Shown one piece after another: positions 46,184 through 57,104 of a DNA stretch of 64,000 bases. The translations under genes were made by a program, and so were the position numbers. Every line of letters begins with the position of its first letter. Positions within the stretch are counted from its first letter, which is position 1. This DNA is from Thiorhodococcus minor (GTDB taxonomy: Bacteria > Pseudomonadota > Gammaproteobacteria > Chromatiales > Chromatiaceae): positions 1 to 64,000 of the forward strand of contig NZ_JAAIJQ010000025.1 of NCBI RefSeq assembly GCF_010820565.1, in the 5' to 3' direction. The notes beneath the pieces are model-generated. The model ran no database searches and had not been told where the DNA came from. It worked only from the letters and a program-made list of their open reading frames with translations.

Positions 46184-48734
46184 ATGCCCCGCCCCGGGCA
46201 CACTCCTCCACGTCGAGACCACGCAAGAACGGTTGCCGCGTTGAGTCTTCGGCAAGCACTCGCACAGATGCGCCTCGTCAAAGGCCCATGGCTGGCAGCC
46301 GTCGCGGCGGCCGTCGTCATCCTCGCCGGTGAGCAGCTCATCGAGCAGTCGCTGCGACAGCACCACCGGGAGGAGGTGAAGCTCGAGGTCTTGACCGAGC
46401 TCGCGCCCCTCAGAGCGCGCCTCGAAGGCGTCATCACGTCCAATCTACTCCTGGTGCATGGCATGGCTGCCGTCATCGCCGCACACCCCGACATCGATCA
46501 GCACGAGCTCGGCCGCATCGCCACGGGCCTCGTCGACGACCGTCGCGCCTTGCGCAACATCGCGGGCGCGCCCGACACGGTGATCTCGCTCATGTATCCC
46601 ATGCAGGGCAACGAAGCCGCGATCGGTCTCGACTACCGTCGACCGCCAACGCAATCGGAGGCGGCGCTGCGCGCCGTGCTGACCGGCGAGACCACGCTGG
46701 CAGGCCCTCTGGAGCTGGCTCAAGGCGGAATTGCCATCGCCGCGCGCGAGCCCGTCTACATCCCGGCCCCACCAGCGGCAGCAGAGCCGCGTCTTTGGGG
46801 ACTCCTCGCCGCCGTCATCGACCTCGACGCCCTGTACCAGCAATCCGGGATCCTCGATGCGGCAAACACGGGCGAGCTGCGCCTCGCCCTGCGCGGAGCC
46901 GACGGCCTCGGAGCTCAGGATCGCGTCTTCTTCGGTGCCCCCAATGTTTTCGTGGAAGACCCGATCACCCTCGAGATCAGCATTCCCGGCGACGCCTGGC
47001 AGATCGCCGCCATCCCGCGGGTCGGCTGGGACCAGGTCGCGCCCAGACTCTGGATGGCCCGCCTGCTCGGCCTCATCACCGCGACCCTAGGGGCGGCCAT
47101 GGCCTTCCTTCTGGCACGCAGCAGACAGGCGCTGGCAGCCAGCGAGGGACGCCTGCGCACACTCCTCGACACCATTCCAGACCTCGTTTGGCTCAAGGAC
47201 CCGGACGGCGTCTATCTGGCCTGCAACCCCCGCTTCGAAGCCGTCTTCGACGCCAAGGAGACGGCGATCCTGGGCAAGCGCGACCACGACTTCGTGGATG
47301 CCGACCTGGCGGACTGCTTTCGCGAGCACGACCGGGCCGCGATCGCCGCCGGTGTTCCGAGGATGAACGAGGAATGCTGAGGTTTGCCAGCGATGGCTAT
47401 CAGGGCCTCTTCGAGACGCTCAAGACCCCCTTGAAAGATCGCCATGGACAGCTTCTTGGGGTGCTCGGCATCGCTCGGGACATCTCGGCGCGCAAGGAGG
47501 CCGAGGACGCATCCAGCGCCTGAACCGCATCGACGCCGTCCTCAGCGGAATCAAAGGGGCCATCGTTAGAGAGCGCGACCCAGAATCGCTCTATCGGGCA
47601 GCCTGTCGCGTTGCCGTCGATGTCGGTGGCTTCAAGCTGGCCTGGATCGGCCTTCTCGACCCGGAGAGCAGCCGGATCGAGCCAATCGCCCACGCCGGAG
47701 CGGCCGGCGATTACTTGGCACACTTGAGCATCTCGCTAGCCGACGCGGAGCGCGCCCACGGCCCCACCGGACTCGCCATCCTGCGCGGCCGGCACGCCGT
47801 CTGCAAAGCCATCGCGTCGGACTCGCAGATGCTTCCATGGCGCGATGCCGCCTTGGCGCGCGGCTTCCGCGCATCGGCGGCCTTCCCCATCTGGGTCGCC
47901 GGCACCCTGCGCCGAGTCTTCAGTCTCTGTGCCGACCATGAAGGCTTCTTCGACACCGAGGCGTTGCGTCTCCTCGACGATCTGACGGCGGACCTCGGCG
48001 TGGCCCTGGAGCTTATCGAGGCAACGGCCGAGCTGAGAGCCCAGCGCGACATCCTCGACCGCACCGATCATCTCGCCCAGGTCGGCGGCTGAGGAAGGGC
48101 TGCGCTTCTTCCAGGGCACCCACCGCGAGAAGATCGAGGCAGCCATCAGGGCCGCGTTCTAAGAAGCCCTCCCCTATGATCTCGAGCTGGTCTCGGCCAA
48201 GGGCATCCGCAAATGGGTGAGAACCCAGGGCCGCCCGATTCTGGAGGCAGGGCGTGTCGTGCGCCTGGAAGGCGCCATTCAAGACATCACCGGCCTCAAG
48301 GAGGCCATGACGGAGGACCGTGAAAGCGGCAACCTGCTCGACTCCTTCTTCCAGGTGCTGCCGGACCTCTTCTTCTTGGTGGACAGGGAAGGCAGGCTGC
48401 TCGACTTCCGCGGCGCACACGTCGAAGGCCTCTATCTCCCTCCGGAGGAGTTTCTCGGCCGGCGGGTGCGCGATGTCCTGCCGCCCGAGGTGGGCGCGGC
48501 CTTCGAGCAGAATCTCGCCCTCGTCGAGCAGAGCGACAGGCTCGCCTCGTTCGATTACGCCTTGACGATGCCGACGGGGCTCAGACACTTCGAAGCCCGG
48601 CTGAGGGCGTGGAGACCGAGGCCCAGCTCGCCTTCCTGAGCCAGCGCGACTGCCATGCCTGCCAAGGCTTCTTCCTCGGCCGGCCAATGCCCGCAGAGAA
48701 CTTCCTCGACACCTTCGCCAAAGGGGACCGCTGA
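46184..48734 (+). pseudogene. Decayed CHASE-PAS-GAF-PAS-EAL signalling protein
   Basis: The first open piece (46184-47380) has two membrane helices around a periplasmic CHASE domain (ALRNIAGAPDTVISLMYPMQGNEAAIGLDYRRPP) and a PAS domain. It breaks at MNEE: one base is missing near 47370, and the PAS continues in another frame (LRFASDGYQGLFETLKTPL, to ~47505). The frame changes again to a GAF domain (~47510-48085), again to a PAS (48091-48639) interrupted by TAA at 48160-48162, and the last 135 bases (from 48600) encode AEGVETEAQLAFLSQ...CQGFFLGRPMPAENF, the end of an EAL domain. The GGDEF and most of the EAL are deleted. It was probably a c-di-GMP enzyme and cannot work now. Confidence 0.88.
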
Positions 48735-48906
48735 GCCAGCGCCTTGCCGCGCCAACCGATCGGCCGCGGAGACGAGACAAGCAGACGCTTTTGTGGGATC
48801 GTTGGCATCCGTGCAGTACCTGCCCCCGACGCCCGCGCCAAGCGTGAATCCAACGCCGCATTGTCGCCGAGCTTCCCGAGACCTCAGCCTTTAGGAATCA
48901 CTCCCG

Positions 48907-51900
48907 ATGTCGATTCTGGTCGCCCTGAGCCACAAGACCGAATACCGCTTCGACCGCTCCGTCGCCCTCGCGCCCCATGTGATTCGGCTGCGCCCGGCCC
49001 CGCACTGCCGCACGCCCATCCGCTCCTACTCGCTGCGCATCGAGCCGGAAGAGCACTTCATCAACTGGCAGCAAGACGCCTTCGGCAACTATCTGGCCCG
49101 ATTGATCTTTCCCGAGAAGGCCCGCAAGCTCACCGTCGAAGTGGACGTGATCGCCGAGATGATCACCATCAACCCCTTCGACTTCTTCCTCGAAGAGAAG
49201 GCCTACCACTACCCCTTCGAGTACGAGCCGGAGCTGAGCAAGGAGCTGACGCCCTATCTGGAGATCACAGACGACGGCCCCTTGCTCAAGGAGTGGCTGG
49301 CTAGCGTCGACCTCACCAGGCGCGAGACCGTCTACTTCCTGGTCGACCTCAATCGCCGGCTGCAGGAGGACATCGGCTACGTCATCCGCATGGAGCCGGG
49401 CGTCCAGAGCTGCGAGCACACCCTGTCCACCCGCCGCGGCTCCTGCCGCGACAGCGCCTGGCTGCTGGTCCAGATCCTTCGGCACCTCGGACTCGCCGCG
49501 CGCTTCGTCTCGGGCTACCTGATTCAGCTCACCTCCGACGTCAAATCGCTCGACGGACCCTCGGGGCCAGAGCGCGACTTCACCGACCTCCATGCCTGGG
49601 CCGAGGTCTATGTCCCCGGGGCCGGCTGGATCGGCCTCGACCCGACCTCCGGCCTCTTCGCCGGAGAGGGCCACATCCCGCTGGCCTGCTCGCCCTCGCC
49701 GCGCAGCGCCGCGCCGATCGCCGGTGCGACCGGCATCTGCGAGGTCGAGTTCTACTTTCACAACCGGATCGAGCGCATCCACGAAGATCCACGCGTCACC
49801 AAGCCCTATACCACCGAGCAGTGGACCGCGATCGAGACCCTCGGACACCAGGTGGACGCGGAGCTGACGGCGAACGACGTGCGCCTGACCACGGGGGGCG
49901 AGCCGACCTTCGTCTCCATCGACGACATCGACGGCGCGGAGTGGAGCATCGCGGCGCTGGGGCCGACCAAGAAGCCCCTCGCCGAAGACCTGCTGCTGCG
50001 CCTCAAGAAGCGTTTCGCGCCCGGCGGCGTCCTGCACATCGGCCAGGGCAAGTGGTATCCCGGCGAGCAGCTGCCGCGCTGGGCCCTCTCCTGCTACTGG
50101 CGCAAGGACGGCGAGCCCGTGTGGCGCGATCCCGCGCTGCTCGGCCAGGAGAGCACCAGCTACGGCCACGGGCCGGAGCAGGCCGCAACCTTCATCCGCG
50201 CCCTCGCCCATCACCTGGGCGTCGCGCCCGAGCACGCTAGCGAGGCGCATGAGGACGCCTGGTACTACATGTGGAAGGAGGCCAGACTCCCGGCCAACGT
50301 CGACCCGCTGGACAACAAGCTCAAGGACCCCAACGAGCGCAAGCGCATCGCGCGGCTCTTCGAGCAAGGGCTCGACAAGGTCGCCGGCTATGTCCTGCCG
50401 CTGCGCTGGTGGGGCTTCGGCACGGACGGCGGCTGGAAGAGCGGTCGCTGGACCTTCCGCGACGGACGCCTCTTCCTCATCCCGGGCGACTCGCCGATGG
50501 GCTTGCGCCTGCCCTTGGACGCCCTGCCCCAGGTCCCGGAATCCGAGCTGGATCAATTTCCAGAGCGCAACCCCTTCGAGCCCGTGGAGCCGCTGCGCTC
50601 GCCCTTCGACGAGGTCGCCCGGCGCTACAGCCGTCTGGTCGAGCCCAGCCAAACGCCGCAGACCATTCGCGAGCAGGGCACTGAGCCGCGCGACCTGGCG
50701 GCACGCCATGGCCGCCTCGCCCCGTTGGACGACTCGCAGCAGCCGATTCAGCCGCAGGTGGCATTACGCGCCGATCTGCACCCAGACCGCATCCGCACCG
50801 CGCTCTGCATCGAGTCGCGCGAGGGACGCCTCTACTGCTTCATGCCGCCGCTGACGCATCTGGAGCACTGGCTGGACCTGGTGATGTGCATCGAGGACAC
50901 CGCCGCCGAGCTGGGCATGCCCATCATCATCGAGGGCTATGAGCCACCGCGCGATCCGCGTCTGCAGAAGCTCGGCGTTACGCCAGATCCCGGCGTCATC
51001 GAGGTCAACATCCACCCGGCGGAGAGCTGGGACCAGATGGTCAGCGATACCCATGTCCTTTACGAGGAGGCGCGCCTGGCCCGGCTCGGGACCGAGAAAT
51101 TCATGCTCGACGGCCGCCACACGGGCACAGGCGGCGGCAACCACGTGACCCTCGGCGGCCCGACGCCTGCGGACAGCCCCTTGCTGCGCAAGCCGGACCT
51201 GGTGCAGAGCCTCATCGCCTACTGGCAGCATCACCCGAGCCTGTCCTACCTCTTCTCAGGCCTCTTCATCGGCCCCACCAGTCAGGCCCCAAGGGTCGAC
51301 GAGGCGCGCGACGACCGCCTCTACGAGCTGGACATCGCCTTCCAGCAGATGCCGCCGGGCGAGGTGCCCCAGCCCTGGATCGTCGACCGCATCTTGCGCA
51401 ACCTGCTGACCGACGTCACCGGCAACACCCACCGCACCGAGTTCTGCATCGACAAGCTCTATTCGCCGGACAGCGCCTCCGGGCGCCAGGGGCTCGTGGA
51501 GTTCCGCGCCTTCGAGATGCCGCCGCATCCGCGCATGAGCCTTGCTCAGATGCTGCTGCTGCGCACCCTGGTCGCACGCTTCTGGAAGGAGCCCTACCGC
51601 CGCAAGCCGGTGCGCTGGGGCACCGAGCTGCACGACCGTTTCCTGCTGCCGCACTTCGTCCGCCAGGACTTCGAGGACGTCATCTGCGACCTGCAGCGCG
51701 CCGGCTATCCCTTCGACATGGCCTGGTTCGAGCCCTTCTTCGAGTTCCGCTTCCCGCACTATGGCGACCTGGTCACGGAGAACGGCATCGACGTCGAGCT
51801 GCGCGCGGCCATCGAGCCCTGGCACGTTCTCGGCGAAGAGGTCAGGGCACAGGGCACGTCGCGCTTCGTCGACAGCTCGGTCGAGCGCATGCAGGTCAAG

Positions 51901-52302
51901 GTCAAGGGCATGACCGAGGAGCGCCACGTCCTGGTCTGCAACGGCCGCCGTGTCCCGCTGCGCCCGACCGGGCGGCGCGCCGAGGCGATCGCCGGCATCC
52001 GCTTCAAGGCCTGGAGCCCACCCTCCGGGCTGCACCCGACCATCCCCTCGCACAGCCCCCTGGTGCTCGAGATCGTCGATCTCTGGAACCGCCGCAGCCT
52101 GGGCGGCTGCACCTACTATGTCGCCCACCCGGGCGGGCGCAGCTACGACAGCTTCCCGGTCAACGCCTATGAGGCCGAGGGTCGCCGCATCAGCCGCTTC
52201 CGTGTCCTGGGCCACACCCCAGGCGAGATCGACCCACCGCCCGAGGAGCCGGCCGGCGAGCATCCCTACACGCTCGACCTGCGCTATCGGCCCGGCTGCT
52301 GA
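48907..52302 (+). CDS. Transglutaminase-like/DUF2126 protein
   Basis: A 1131-residue cytoplasmic protein. The N-terminal ~290 residues are a transglutaminase-like domain with an N-terminal beta region (LSHKTEYRFDRSVALAPHVIRLRPAP), catalytic Cys in RRGSCRDSAW, His in DLHAWAEVY and Asp in GLDPTSG. The remaining ~840 residues are the DUF2126 domain, with TGGEPTFVSIDD and TGGGNHVTLGGPT. In other genomes such proteins occur with alpha-E/ATP-grasp proteins, in what looks like a peptide ligase/protease system of unknown product. Here no partner gene is adjacent. The start ATG at 48907 follows the decayed gene by 172 bases. Confidence 0.9.
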   Translation: MSILVALSHKTEYRFDRSVALAPHVIRLRPAPHCRTPIRSYSLRIEPEEHFINWQQDAFGNYLARLIFPEKARKLTVEVDVIAEMITINPFDFFLEEKAYHYPFEYEPELSKELTPYLEITDDGPLLKEWLASVDLTRRETVYFLVDLNRRLQEDIGYVIRMEPGVQSCEHTLSTRRGSCRDSAWLLVQILRHLGLAARFVSGYLIQLTSDVKSLDGPSGPERDFTDLHAWAEVYVPGAGWIGLDPTSGLFAGEGHIPLACSPSPRSAAPIAGATGICEVEFYFHNRIERIHEDPRVTKPYTTEQWTAIETLGHQVDAELTANDVRLTTGGEPTFVSIDDIDGAEWSIAALGPTKKPLAEDLLLRLKKRFAPGGVLHIGQGKWYPGEQLPRWALSCYWRKDGEPVWRDPALLGQESTSYGHGPEQAATFIRALAHHLGVAPEHASEAHEDAWYYMWKEARLPANVDPLDNKLKDPNERKRIARLFEQGLDKVAGYVLPLRWWGFGTDGGWKSGRWTFRDGRLFLIPGDSPMGLRLPLDALPQVPESELDQFPERNPFEPVEPLRSPFDEVARRYSRLVEPSQTPQTIREQGTEPRDLAARHGRLAPLDDSQQPIQPQVALRADLHPDRIRTALCIESREGRLYCFMPPLTHLEHWLDLVMCIEDTAAELGMPIIIEGYEPPRDPRLQKLGVTPDPGVIEVNIHPAESWDQMVSDTHVLYEEARLARLGTEKFMLDGRHTGTGGGNHVTLGGPTPADSPLLRKPDLVQSLIAYWQHHPSLSYLFSGLFIGPTSQAPRVDEARDDRLYELDIAFQQMPPGEVPQPWIVDRILRNLLTDVTGNTHRTEFCIDKLYSPDSASGRQGLVEFRAFEMPPHPRMSLAQMLLLRTLVARFWKEPYRRKPVRWGTELHDRFLLPHFVRQDFEDVICDLQRAGYPFDMAWFEPFFEFRFPHYGDLVTENGIDVELRAAIEPWHVLGEEVRAQGTSRFVDSSVERMQVKVKGMTEERHVLVCNGRRVPLRPTGRRAEAIAGIRFKAWSPPSGLHPTIPSHSPLVLEIVDLWNRRSLGGCTYYVAHPGGRSYDSFPVNAYEAEGRRISRFRVLGHTPGEIDPPPEEPAGEHPYTLDLRYRPGC

Positions 52303-52493
52303 GCGGACCGGGCGAGAGGCCGCGGAACGAGCGCGAGCGCCGATCATCGCTCAGCGCGCCCAAGGATTCGCCAGCCGAGCCTCGCTCGGCCGGCAAGCGA
52401 TAGCGGTTTCGCCCGGACAAGCCCTCTTGGAAGCCAATGGCAACTTTTGAGACCATCATCACTCGACCAACCAGACCAGGGACTGCGGCCAGG

Positions 52494-53057
52494 ATGCGAT
52501 CCGCCCTCTTCATCTGCCTGATCCTTAGCTCACTCGCTTGTATGGCCGCCCGTGATGACGCCTTCGTCCCGGATCCGACGCCACCAGGCCCATCGGACAT
52601 CCGTCCAGGCACACCCTGGCAGGAGGCGGCCGTTCGGCTACCGCCGTGGCCGGACGATGCGGACCTGGTGGAATTCGAGCTGGACGGCTCCGCGGATCCC
52701 TTCCGTTATTTCATCGACGCCAAGCACCTGAGCGTGGGTCCGGATCGCGTGGTGCGCTACACCCTGGTCGCCCAGGGACGCAACGGCACGCGCAACCTCT
52801 CCTTCGAAGGCATCCGTTGCAGCCCCAAAGGCAGCTACAAGGTCTTCGCCTATGGCACGGGAGGCCGCTTCAGTGCGCTGGAAGGCGGCGACTGGCAGCA
52901 GATCTCCAACCTGGACGGCGAGCGCTACCGAAAAGACCTGTGGCGCTTCCACTTCTGTGTCCCCCGTGAATTCAAGCCGCGCCCGAAGCAGGATATGATT
53001 CGCTCATTGCAGGGACGGATCGCGCCGCGCCAGAACACAGGTTTTCAGGCCGATTGA
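52494..53057 (+). CDS. CNP1-like exported protein
   Basis: A 187-residue protein of the CNP1-like family, function unknown. The ATG at 52494 gives a signal peptide (MRSALFICLILSSLACMAARDD, probably cleaved near Ala-Ala or lipidated at the Cys), so it is periplasmic or membrane-attached. The body has WQEAAVRLPPWPDDADLVEF, FRYFIDAKHLSVGPDRVVRYTLVAQ and NLSFEGIRCSPKGSYKVFAYG, which I recognise as the family core. The frame opens at 52437 but without signal sequence. It is followed by prlC in the same direction. Confidence 0.85.
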   Translation: MRSALFICLILSSLACMAARDDAFVPDPTPPGPSDIRPGTPWQEAAVRLPPWPDDADLVEFELDGSADPFRYFIDAKHLSVGPDRVVRYTLVAQGRNGTRNLSFEGIRCSPKGSYKVFAYGTGGRFSALEGGDWQQISNLDGERYRKDLWRFHFCVPREFKPRPKQDMIRSLQGRIAPRQNTGFQAD

Positions 53058-53190
53058 CCGGGCAGCGGTCGGATCCATTGAAGATCCGCTAAGCCCCCGC
53101 ACCTCAAGCTCAAACAAGACGCCGCCGGCAGTGCGCACAGCACCGCCGGCGGTGTGACCCTTTTCAAGTTTTGCAGTCGTCAGAATCTCT

Positions 53191-55224
53191 ATGCCCAATC
53201 CCCTTCTCGAGCAGGTCGGCTTGCCGGCCTTCAACCTGATCAAGCCCGAGCACGTCGAGCCAGCCATCGATAACCGCCTGGCCGCCTGCAGGGAGCTGAT
53301 CGACCGCCTGACCAGCGAAGTCGACATCCCCACCTGGGAGAGCTTCGTCGAGCCGCTCGAGGAGATGGACGATCTCCTCAGCCGCACCTGGTCTCCCGTC
53401 GGCCACCTCAACGGCGTCCTCAACAGCGAGGCCCTGCGCGCGGCCTACAACGCCTGCCTGCCCAAGCTCAGCGAGTACGGCACAGAGGTCGGCCAGAACG
53501 AGGGGCTCTTCCGCGCCTACCAGACGGTCGCGGCACAGGAGCATCTCGACCAGGCCCAGCGCAAGCTGCTCGACAACGCGCTACGCGACTTCCACCTCTC
53601 CGGCGTCGACCTGCCGCCCGAGAAGAAGGCGCGCTACAAGGCCATCAGCCAAGAGCTGTCGCAGCTCACCAGCAAGTACTCCGAGAACGTGCTGGACGCC
53701 ACCAACGCCTGGAGCAAGCTGATCGAGGATCCCGAGCGCCTCAAGGGCCTGCCCGAATCAGCGCTCGCCCTGGCCAGCCAGAACGCCGCGCAGCAGGGGA
53801 AGGACGGCTGGCTGTTCACCCTGGACATGCCCTGCTACCTGCCCGTGCTCACCTATGCGGACGACCGGGACTTCCGCTTCGAGATGTACGAGGCCTATGG
53901 CACGCGCGCCTCCGACCAAGGTCCACACGCCGGGCGCTGGGACAACACCGAGATCATGGAGCGCATCCTAGCGCTGCGCCACGAGCTGGCGCAGCTCCTG
54001 GACTTCGCCAACTTCGCCGAGCGCTCGCTGGCGACCAAGATGGCGCGGGCCCCGGATGAGGTCGTGGGCTTCCTGAAAGATCTCGCCGAGCACTCGGTGA
54101 AGCAGGCGCGGCGGGAGCTGGGGGAGCTCGAGGCGTTCGCCCGCGAGCACTATGACGTGACCGAGCTGGCGCCCTGGGACATCGCCTACTACTCGGAGAA
54201 GCTGCGCGTCCACCGCTATCAGATCAGTCAGGAGGAGCTGCGCCCCTACTTCGCGCTCTCGCGCGTCCTCTCCGGGCTCTTCGGCGTCGTCGAGCGGCTG
54301 TTCGGGATCCAGATCCAAGAGGTCGAGCACTTCGAGACCTACCACCCGAACGTGCGCTTCTTCGAGATCCGCGACCTCCTGACCGGTGCCCTGCGCGGCC
54401 AGTTCTACCTCGACCCCTACGCGCGCCAGAACAAGCGCGGCGGTGCCTGGATGGACGTCTGCACCAACCGCATGCACACCACCCGCTGCGACCAGATCCC
54501 GGTCGCCTACTTGGTCTGCAACTTCACGCCGCCAGTCGGCGAGAAGCCCTCGCTGCTGACGCACAACGAGGTCGAGACCCTCTTCCACGAGTTCGGCCAC
54601 GGGCTGCACCACATGCTCACCAAGGTCGACTATCCTGGGGTCGCCGGGATCAATGGGGTGCCTTGGGACGCGGTCGAGCTGCCCAGTCAGTTCCTGGAGA
54701 ATTGGTGCTGGGAGCGCGACTCGCTGGACCTCTTCGCCGTGCACTGGGAGACGGGCAAGCCGCTGCCGCAAGACCTCTACGACCGCATGACCGCGGCCAA
54801 GAACTTCCAGTCCGCCATGCAGATGGTGCGTCAGCTGGAGTTCGCGCTGTTCGACTTCCGGATGCACCTCGAGTACGACCCGAACAAAGGGGGGCGTATC
54901 TACGAGATCCTCGAGCAAGTACGGGATCAGGTCGCCGTCATCCGCCCGCCGGCCTTCAACCGCTTCGCGCATGGCTTCTCGCACATCTTCGCCGGCGGCT
55001 ACGCGGCCGGCTACTACAGCTACAAATGGGCGGAGGTCCTGTCCGCGGACGCCTTCTCGCTGTTCGAGGAGAAGGGGGTCTTCGATGCCGACACCGGGCG
55101 TGCCTTCCTGGAGAACATCCTGGAGCGTGGCGGCTCAGAGGACGCCATGAAGCTCTTCGTCGACTTCCGTGGACGCGAGCCCAACACGGATGCCCTGCTG
55201 CGGCATTCCGGAATCGCGGCTTGA
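53191..55224 (+). CDS. prlC: Oligopeptidase A
   Basis: A 677-residue M3-family zinc metallopeptidase of the cytoplasm that degrades short peptides, including released signal peptides. The zinc motif HEFGHGLHHMLT (HExxH, ~471-475) is present, with the downstream Glu in VELPSQFLENWCWE. The N-terminal MPNPLLEQVGLPAFNLIKPEHVEPAI is typical of PrlC. Length is normal. It is followed by ubiD after 21 bases, so the two may be co-transcribed. Confidence 0.95.
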   Translation: MPNPLLEQVGLPAFNLIKPEHVEPAIDNRLAACRELIDRLTSEVDIPTWESFVEPLEEMDDLLSRTWSPVGHLNGVLNSEALRAAYNACLPKLSEYGTEVGQNEGLFRAYQTVAAQEHLDQAQRKLLDNALRDFHLSGVDLPPEKKARYKAISQELSQLTSKYSENVLDATNAWSKLIEDPERLKGLPESALALASQNAAQQGKDGWLFTLDMPCYLPVLTYADDRDFRFEMYEAYGTRASDQGPHAGRWDNTEIMERILALRHELAQLLDFANFAERSLATKMARAPDEVVGFLKDLAEHSVKQARRELGELEAFAREHYDVTELAPWDIAYYSEKLRVHRYQISQEELRPYFALSRVLSGLFGVVERLFGIQIQEVEHFETYHPNVRFFEIRDLLTGALRGQFYLDPYARQNKRGGAWMDVCTNRMHTTRCDQIPVAYLVCNFTPPVGEKPSLLTHNEVETLFHEFGHGLHHMLTKVDYPGVAGINGVPWDAVELPSQFLENWCWERDSLDLFAVHWETGKPLPQDLYDRMTAAKNFQSAMQMVRQLEFALFDFRMHLEYDPNKGGRIYEILEQVRDQVAVIRPPAFNRFAHGFSHIFAGGYAAGYYSYKWAEVLSADAFSLFEEKGVFDADTGRAFLENILERGGSEDAMKLFVDFRGREPNTDALLRHSGIAA

Positions 55225-55245
55225 GCCGAGGCCGATGACGCAACG

Positions 55246-56727
55246 ATGAAGTATCAGGATCTGCGCGATTTCATCGACCAGCTGGAGCAGCGCGGCGAGC
55301 TCCAGCGCATCAGGGTCGAGGTCGATCCCTATCTGGAAGTCACCGAGATCTGCGACCGCACCCTGCGCGGCGGCGGCCCGGCGCTGCTCTTCGAGCGACC
55401 GAAAGGGTCTGAGATACCCTTGCTCGGCAATCTCTTCGGAACCCCGCAGCGCGTCGCGCTCGGAATGGGCGAGGATTCCGTCGAGGCATTGCGCGAGGTC
55501 GGCAAGCTGCTCGCCTTCCTCAAGGAGCCCGACCCGCCAAAGGGCATGAAGCAGGCCTGGGAGACGCTGCCGATCTTCAAGAAGGTGCTGGACATGGCCC
55601 CCAAGGTGCGGCGCAACCCGCCCTGTCAGGAGGTCTCTCTGGCAGGCGAGCAGGTCGATCTCGGGCGCCTGCCGATCCAGCACTGCTGGCCGGGCGACGC
55701 CGCCCCCCTCATCACCTGGGGCCTGGTGATCACGCGCGGCCCGGAGAAGGCGCGGCAGAACCTCGGCATCTATCGCATGCAGGTGCTCGGGCGCAATCGC
55801 GTCATCATGCGCTGGCTCGCGCATCGCGGCGGCGCACAGGACTTCCGCGACTGGCAGCGCGCCCACCCGGGCAAGCCCTTCCCCGTCACCGTCGCCCTGG
55901 GCGCGGACCCGGCCACCATTCTCGGCGCCGTGACGCCTGTGCCGGACAGCCTCTCCGAGTATGCCTTCGCGGGCCTGCTGCGCGGCAGCCGCACCGAGCT
56001 GGCGGCCTGTCTGGAGTCCGACCTCCAAGTCCCGGCGAGCGCCGAGATCGTGCTCGAGGGCCATATCCACCCGGACGACATGGCCCCGGAAGGCCCTTTC
56101 GGCGACCACACCGGCTACTACAACGAGGTCGACCGCTTCCCGGTCTTCACCATCGACCGCATGACCCAGCGCAGCAATCCCATCTACCACAGCACCTACA
56201 CGGGCCGTCCGCCGGACGAGCCGGCGGTGCTCGGGGTCGCGCTGAACGAGGTCTTCGTCCCCATCCTGCAGAAGCAGTTTCCCGAGATCCTCGACTTCTA
56301 CCTGCCGCCCGAGGGCTGCTCTTACCGACTCGCGGTCGTGAGCATCAAGAAGCAGTATCCTGGACACGCCAAGCGGGTGATGATGGGCGTCTGGTCCTTC
56401 CTGCGCCAGTTCATGTACACCAAGTTCGTCATCGTCGTGGACGAGGATGTCTGTACTCGCGACTGGAAGGATGTCATCTGGGCCATGACGACGCGCATGG
56501 ACCCGGTCAGAGATACGGTGATGGTCGAGAATACGCCGATCGACTATCTGGACTTCGCCTCGCCCGTGTCCGGGCTTGGCTCCAAGATCGGCTTCGACGC
56601 CACCAACAAATGGCCGGGCGAGACTCAGCGGGAGTGGGGTCAGCCGATCCGCATGGACGAGGCCGTGACGGAGCGGGTCGACCGCATTTGGGATGAGCTT
56701 GGGATTCGGCTGACCGATCGCCCCTGA
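55246..56727 (+). CDS. ubiD: UbiD-family decarboxylase (ubiquinone pathway)
   Basis: A 493-residue decarboxylase that removes the carboxyl group of 3-octaprenyl-4-hydroxybenzoate in ubiquinone synthesis, with prenylated FMN made by UbiX. Conserved pieces include [22 protein letters not shown], the cofactor region [47 protein letters not shown] (containing the catalytic Glu) and the C-terminal [14 protein letters not shown]. Length and motifs match the E. coli enzyme. ispB, another ubiquinone gene, lies at the far end of the window. Confidence 0.95.
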   Translation: MKYQDLRDFIDQLEQRGELQRIRVEVDPYLEVTEICDRTLRGGGPALLFERPKGSEIPLLGNLFGTPQRVALGMGEDSVEALREVGKLLAFLKEPDPPKGMKQAWETLPIFKKVLDMAPKVRRNPPCQEVSLAGEQVDLGRLPIQHCWPGDAAPLITWGLVITRGPEKARQNLGIYRMQVLGRNRVIMRWLAHRGGAQDFRDWQRAHPGKPFPVTVALGADPATILGAVTPVPDSLSEYAFAGLLRGSRTELAACLESDLQVPASAEIVLEGHIHPDDMAPEGPFGDHTGYYNEVDRFPVFTIDRMTQRSNPIYHSTYTGRPPDEPAVLGVALNEVFVPILQKQFPEILDFYLPPEGCSYRLAVVSIKKQYPGHAKRVMMGVWSFLRQFMYTKFVIVVDEDVCTRDWKDVIWAMTTRMDPVRDTVMVENTPIDYLDFASPVSGLGSKIGFDATNKWPGETQREWGQPIRMDEAVTERVDRIWDELGIRLTDRP

Positions 56728-56763
56728 GCCGCGTCGAGCGGAAAACAGACATCCCAAAGACGA

Positions 56764-56789
56764 ACGCCGAGGCAAGATCGCCTCGGCGT
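56764..56789. other. 10-bp hairpin between ubiD and the RRM gene
   Basis: acgccgaggc and gcctcggcgt pair perfectly around aagatc, between two convergent genes. It has no T run and is probably a shared 3' hairpin or weak bidirectional terminator. Confidence 0.7.
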
Positions 56790-56828
56790 CAGCGCCCCTG
56801 GATCGGGGCCGGGCTTATGCAGTGTGCA

Positions 56829-57104
56829 TCAGTACCTGGCCGAGCCCCCACGCGGCCTCTCGGCGCGCGGACGCGCCTCGTTGACGGTCAGCTTGCGCCC
56901 TTTCATGTCGGCCTCGTTCAACGCCTTGATGGCCGCGTCCGCGTCGGAGTTGCTCGGCATATCGACAAAGCCGAATCCCTTCGACTGACCTGAAAACTTG
57001 TCCTTAATCACCTCTGCACTGGCAAGCTCACCGAACTCGGAGAACATGTCACGCAGATCATCGTCTGTGACGCTATAGGGCAGATTGCCTACGTAGATCC
57101 TCAT
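56829..57104 (-). CDS. RNA-recognition-motif protein
   Basis: A 91-residue single-RRM protein. RNP2 is IYVGNL (residues 3-8) and RNP1 is KGFGFVDM (~42-49), both complete, followed by a short basic C-terminal tail (RPRAERPRGGSARY). Such small bacterial RRM proteins bind single-stranded RNA and often respond to cold. The start MRIYVGNLPYSVTDDD at 57104 is the family start; 20 extra codons upstream are not supported. The 424-bp region before it (57105-57528) has no other gene and could hold a long leader. Confidence 0.93.
   Translation of the reverse strand: MRIYVGNLPYSVTDDDLRDMFSEFGELASAEVIKDKFSGQSKGFGFVDMPSNSDADAAIKALNEADMKGRKLTVNEARPRAERPRGGSARY

Noticed and set aside
48898-50709. 603-aa minus-strand open frame
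   Set aside because: Antisense shadow of the DUF2126 gene; its amino-acid composition is typical of such shadows.
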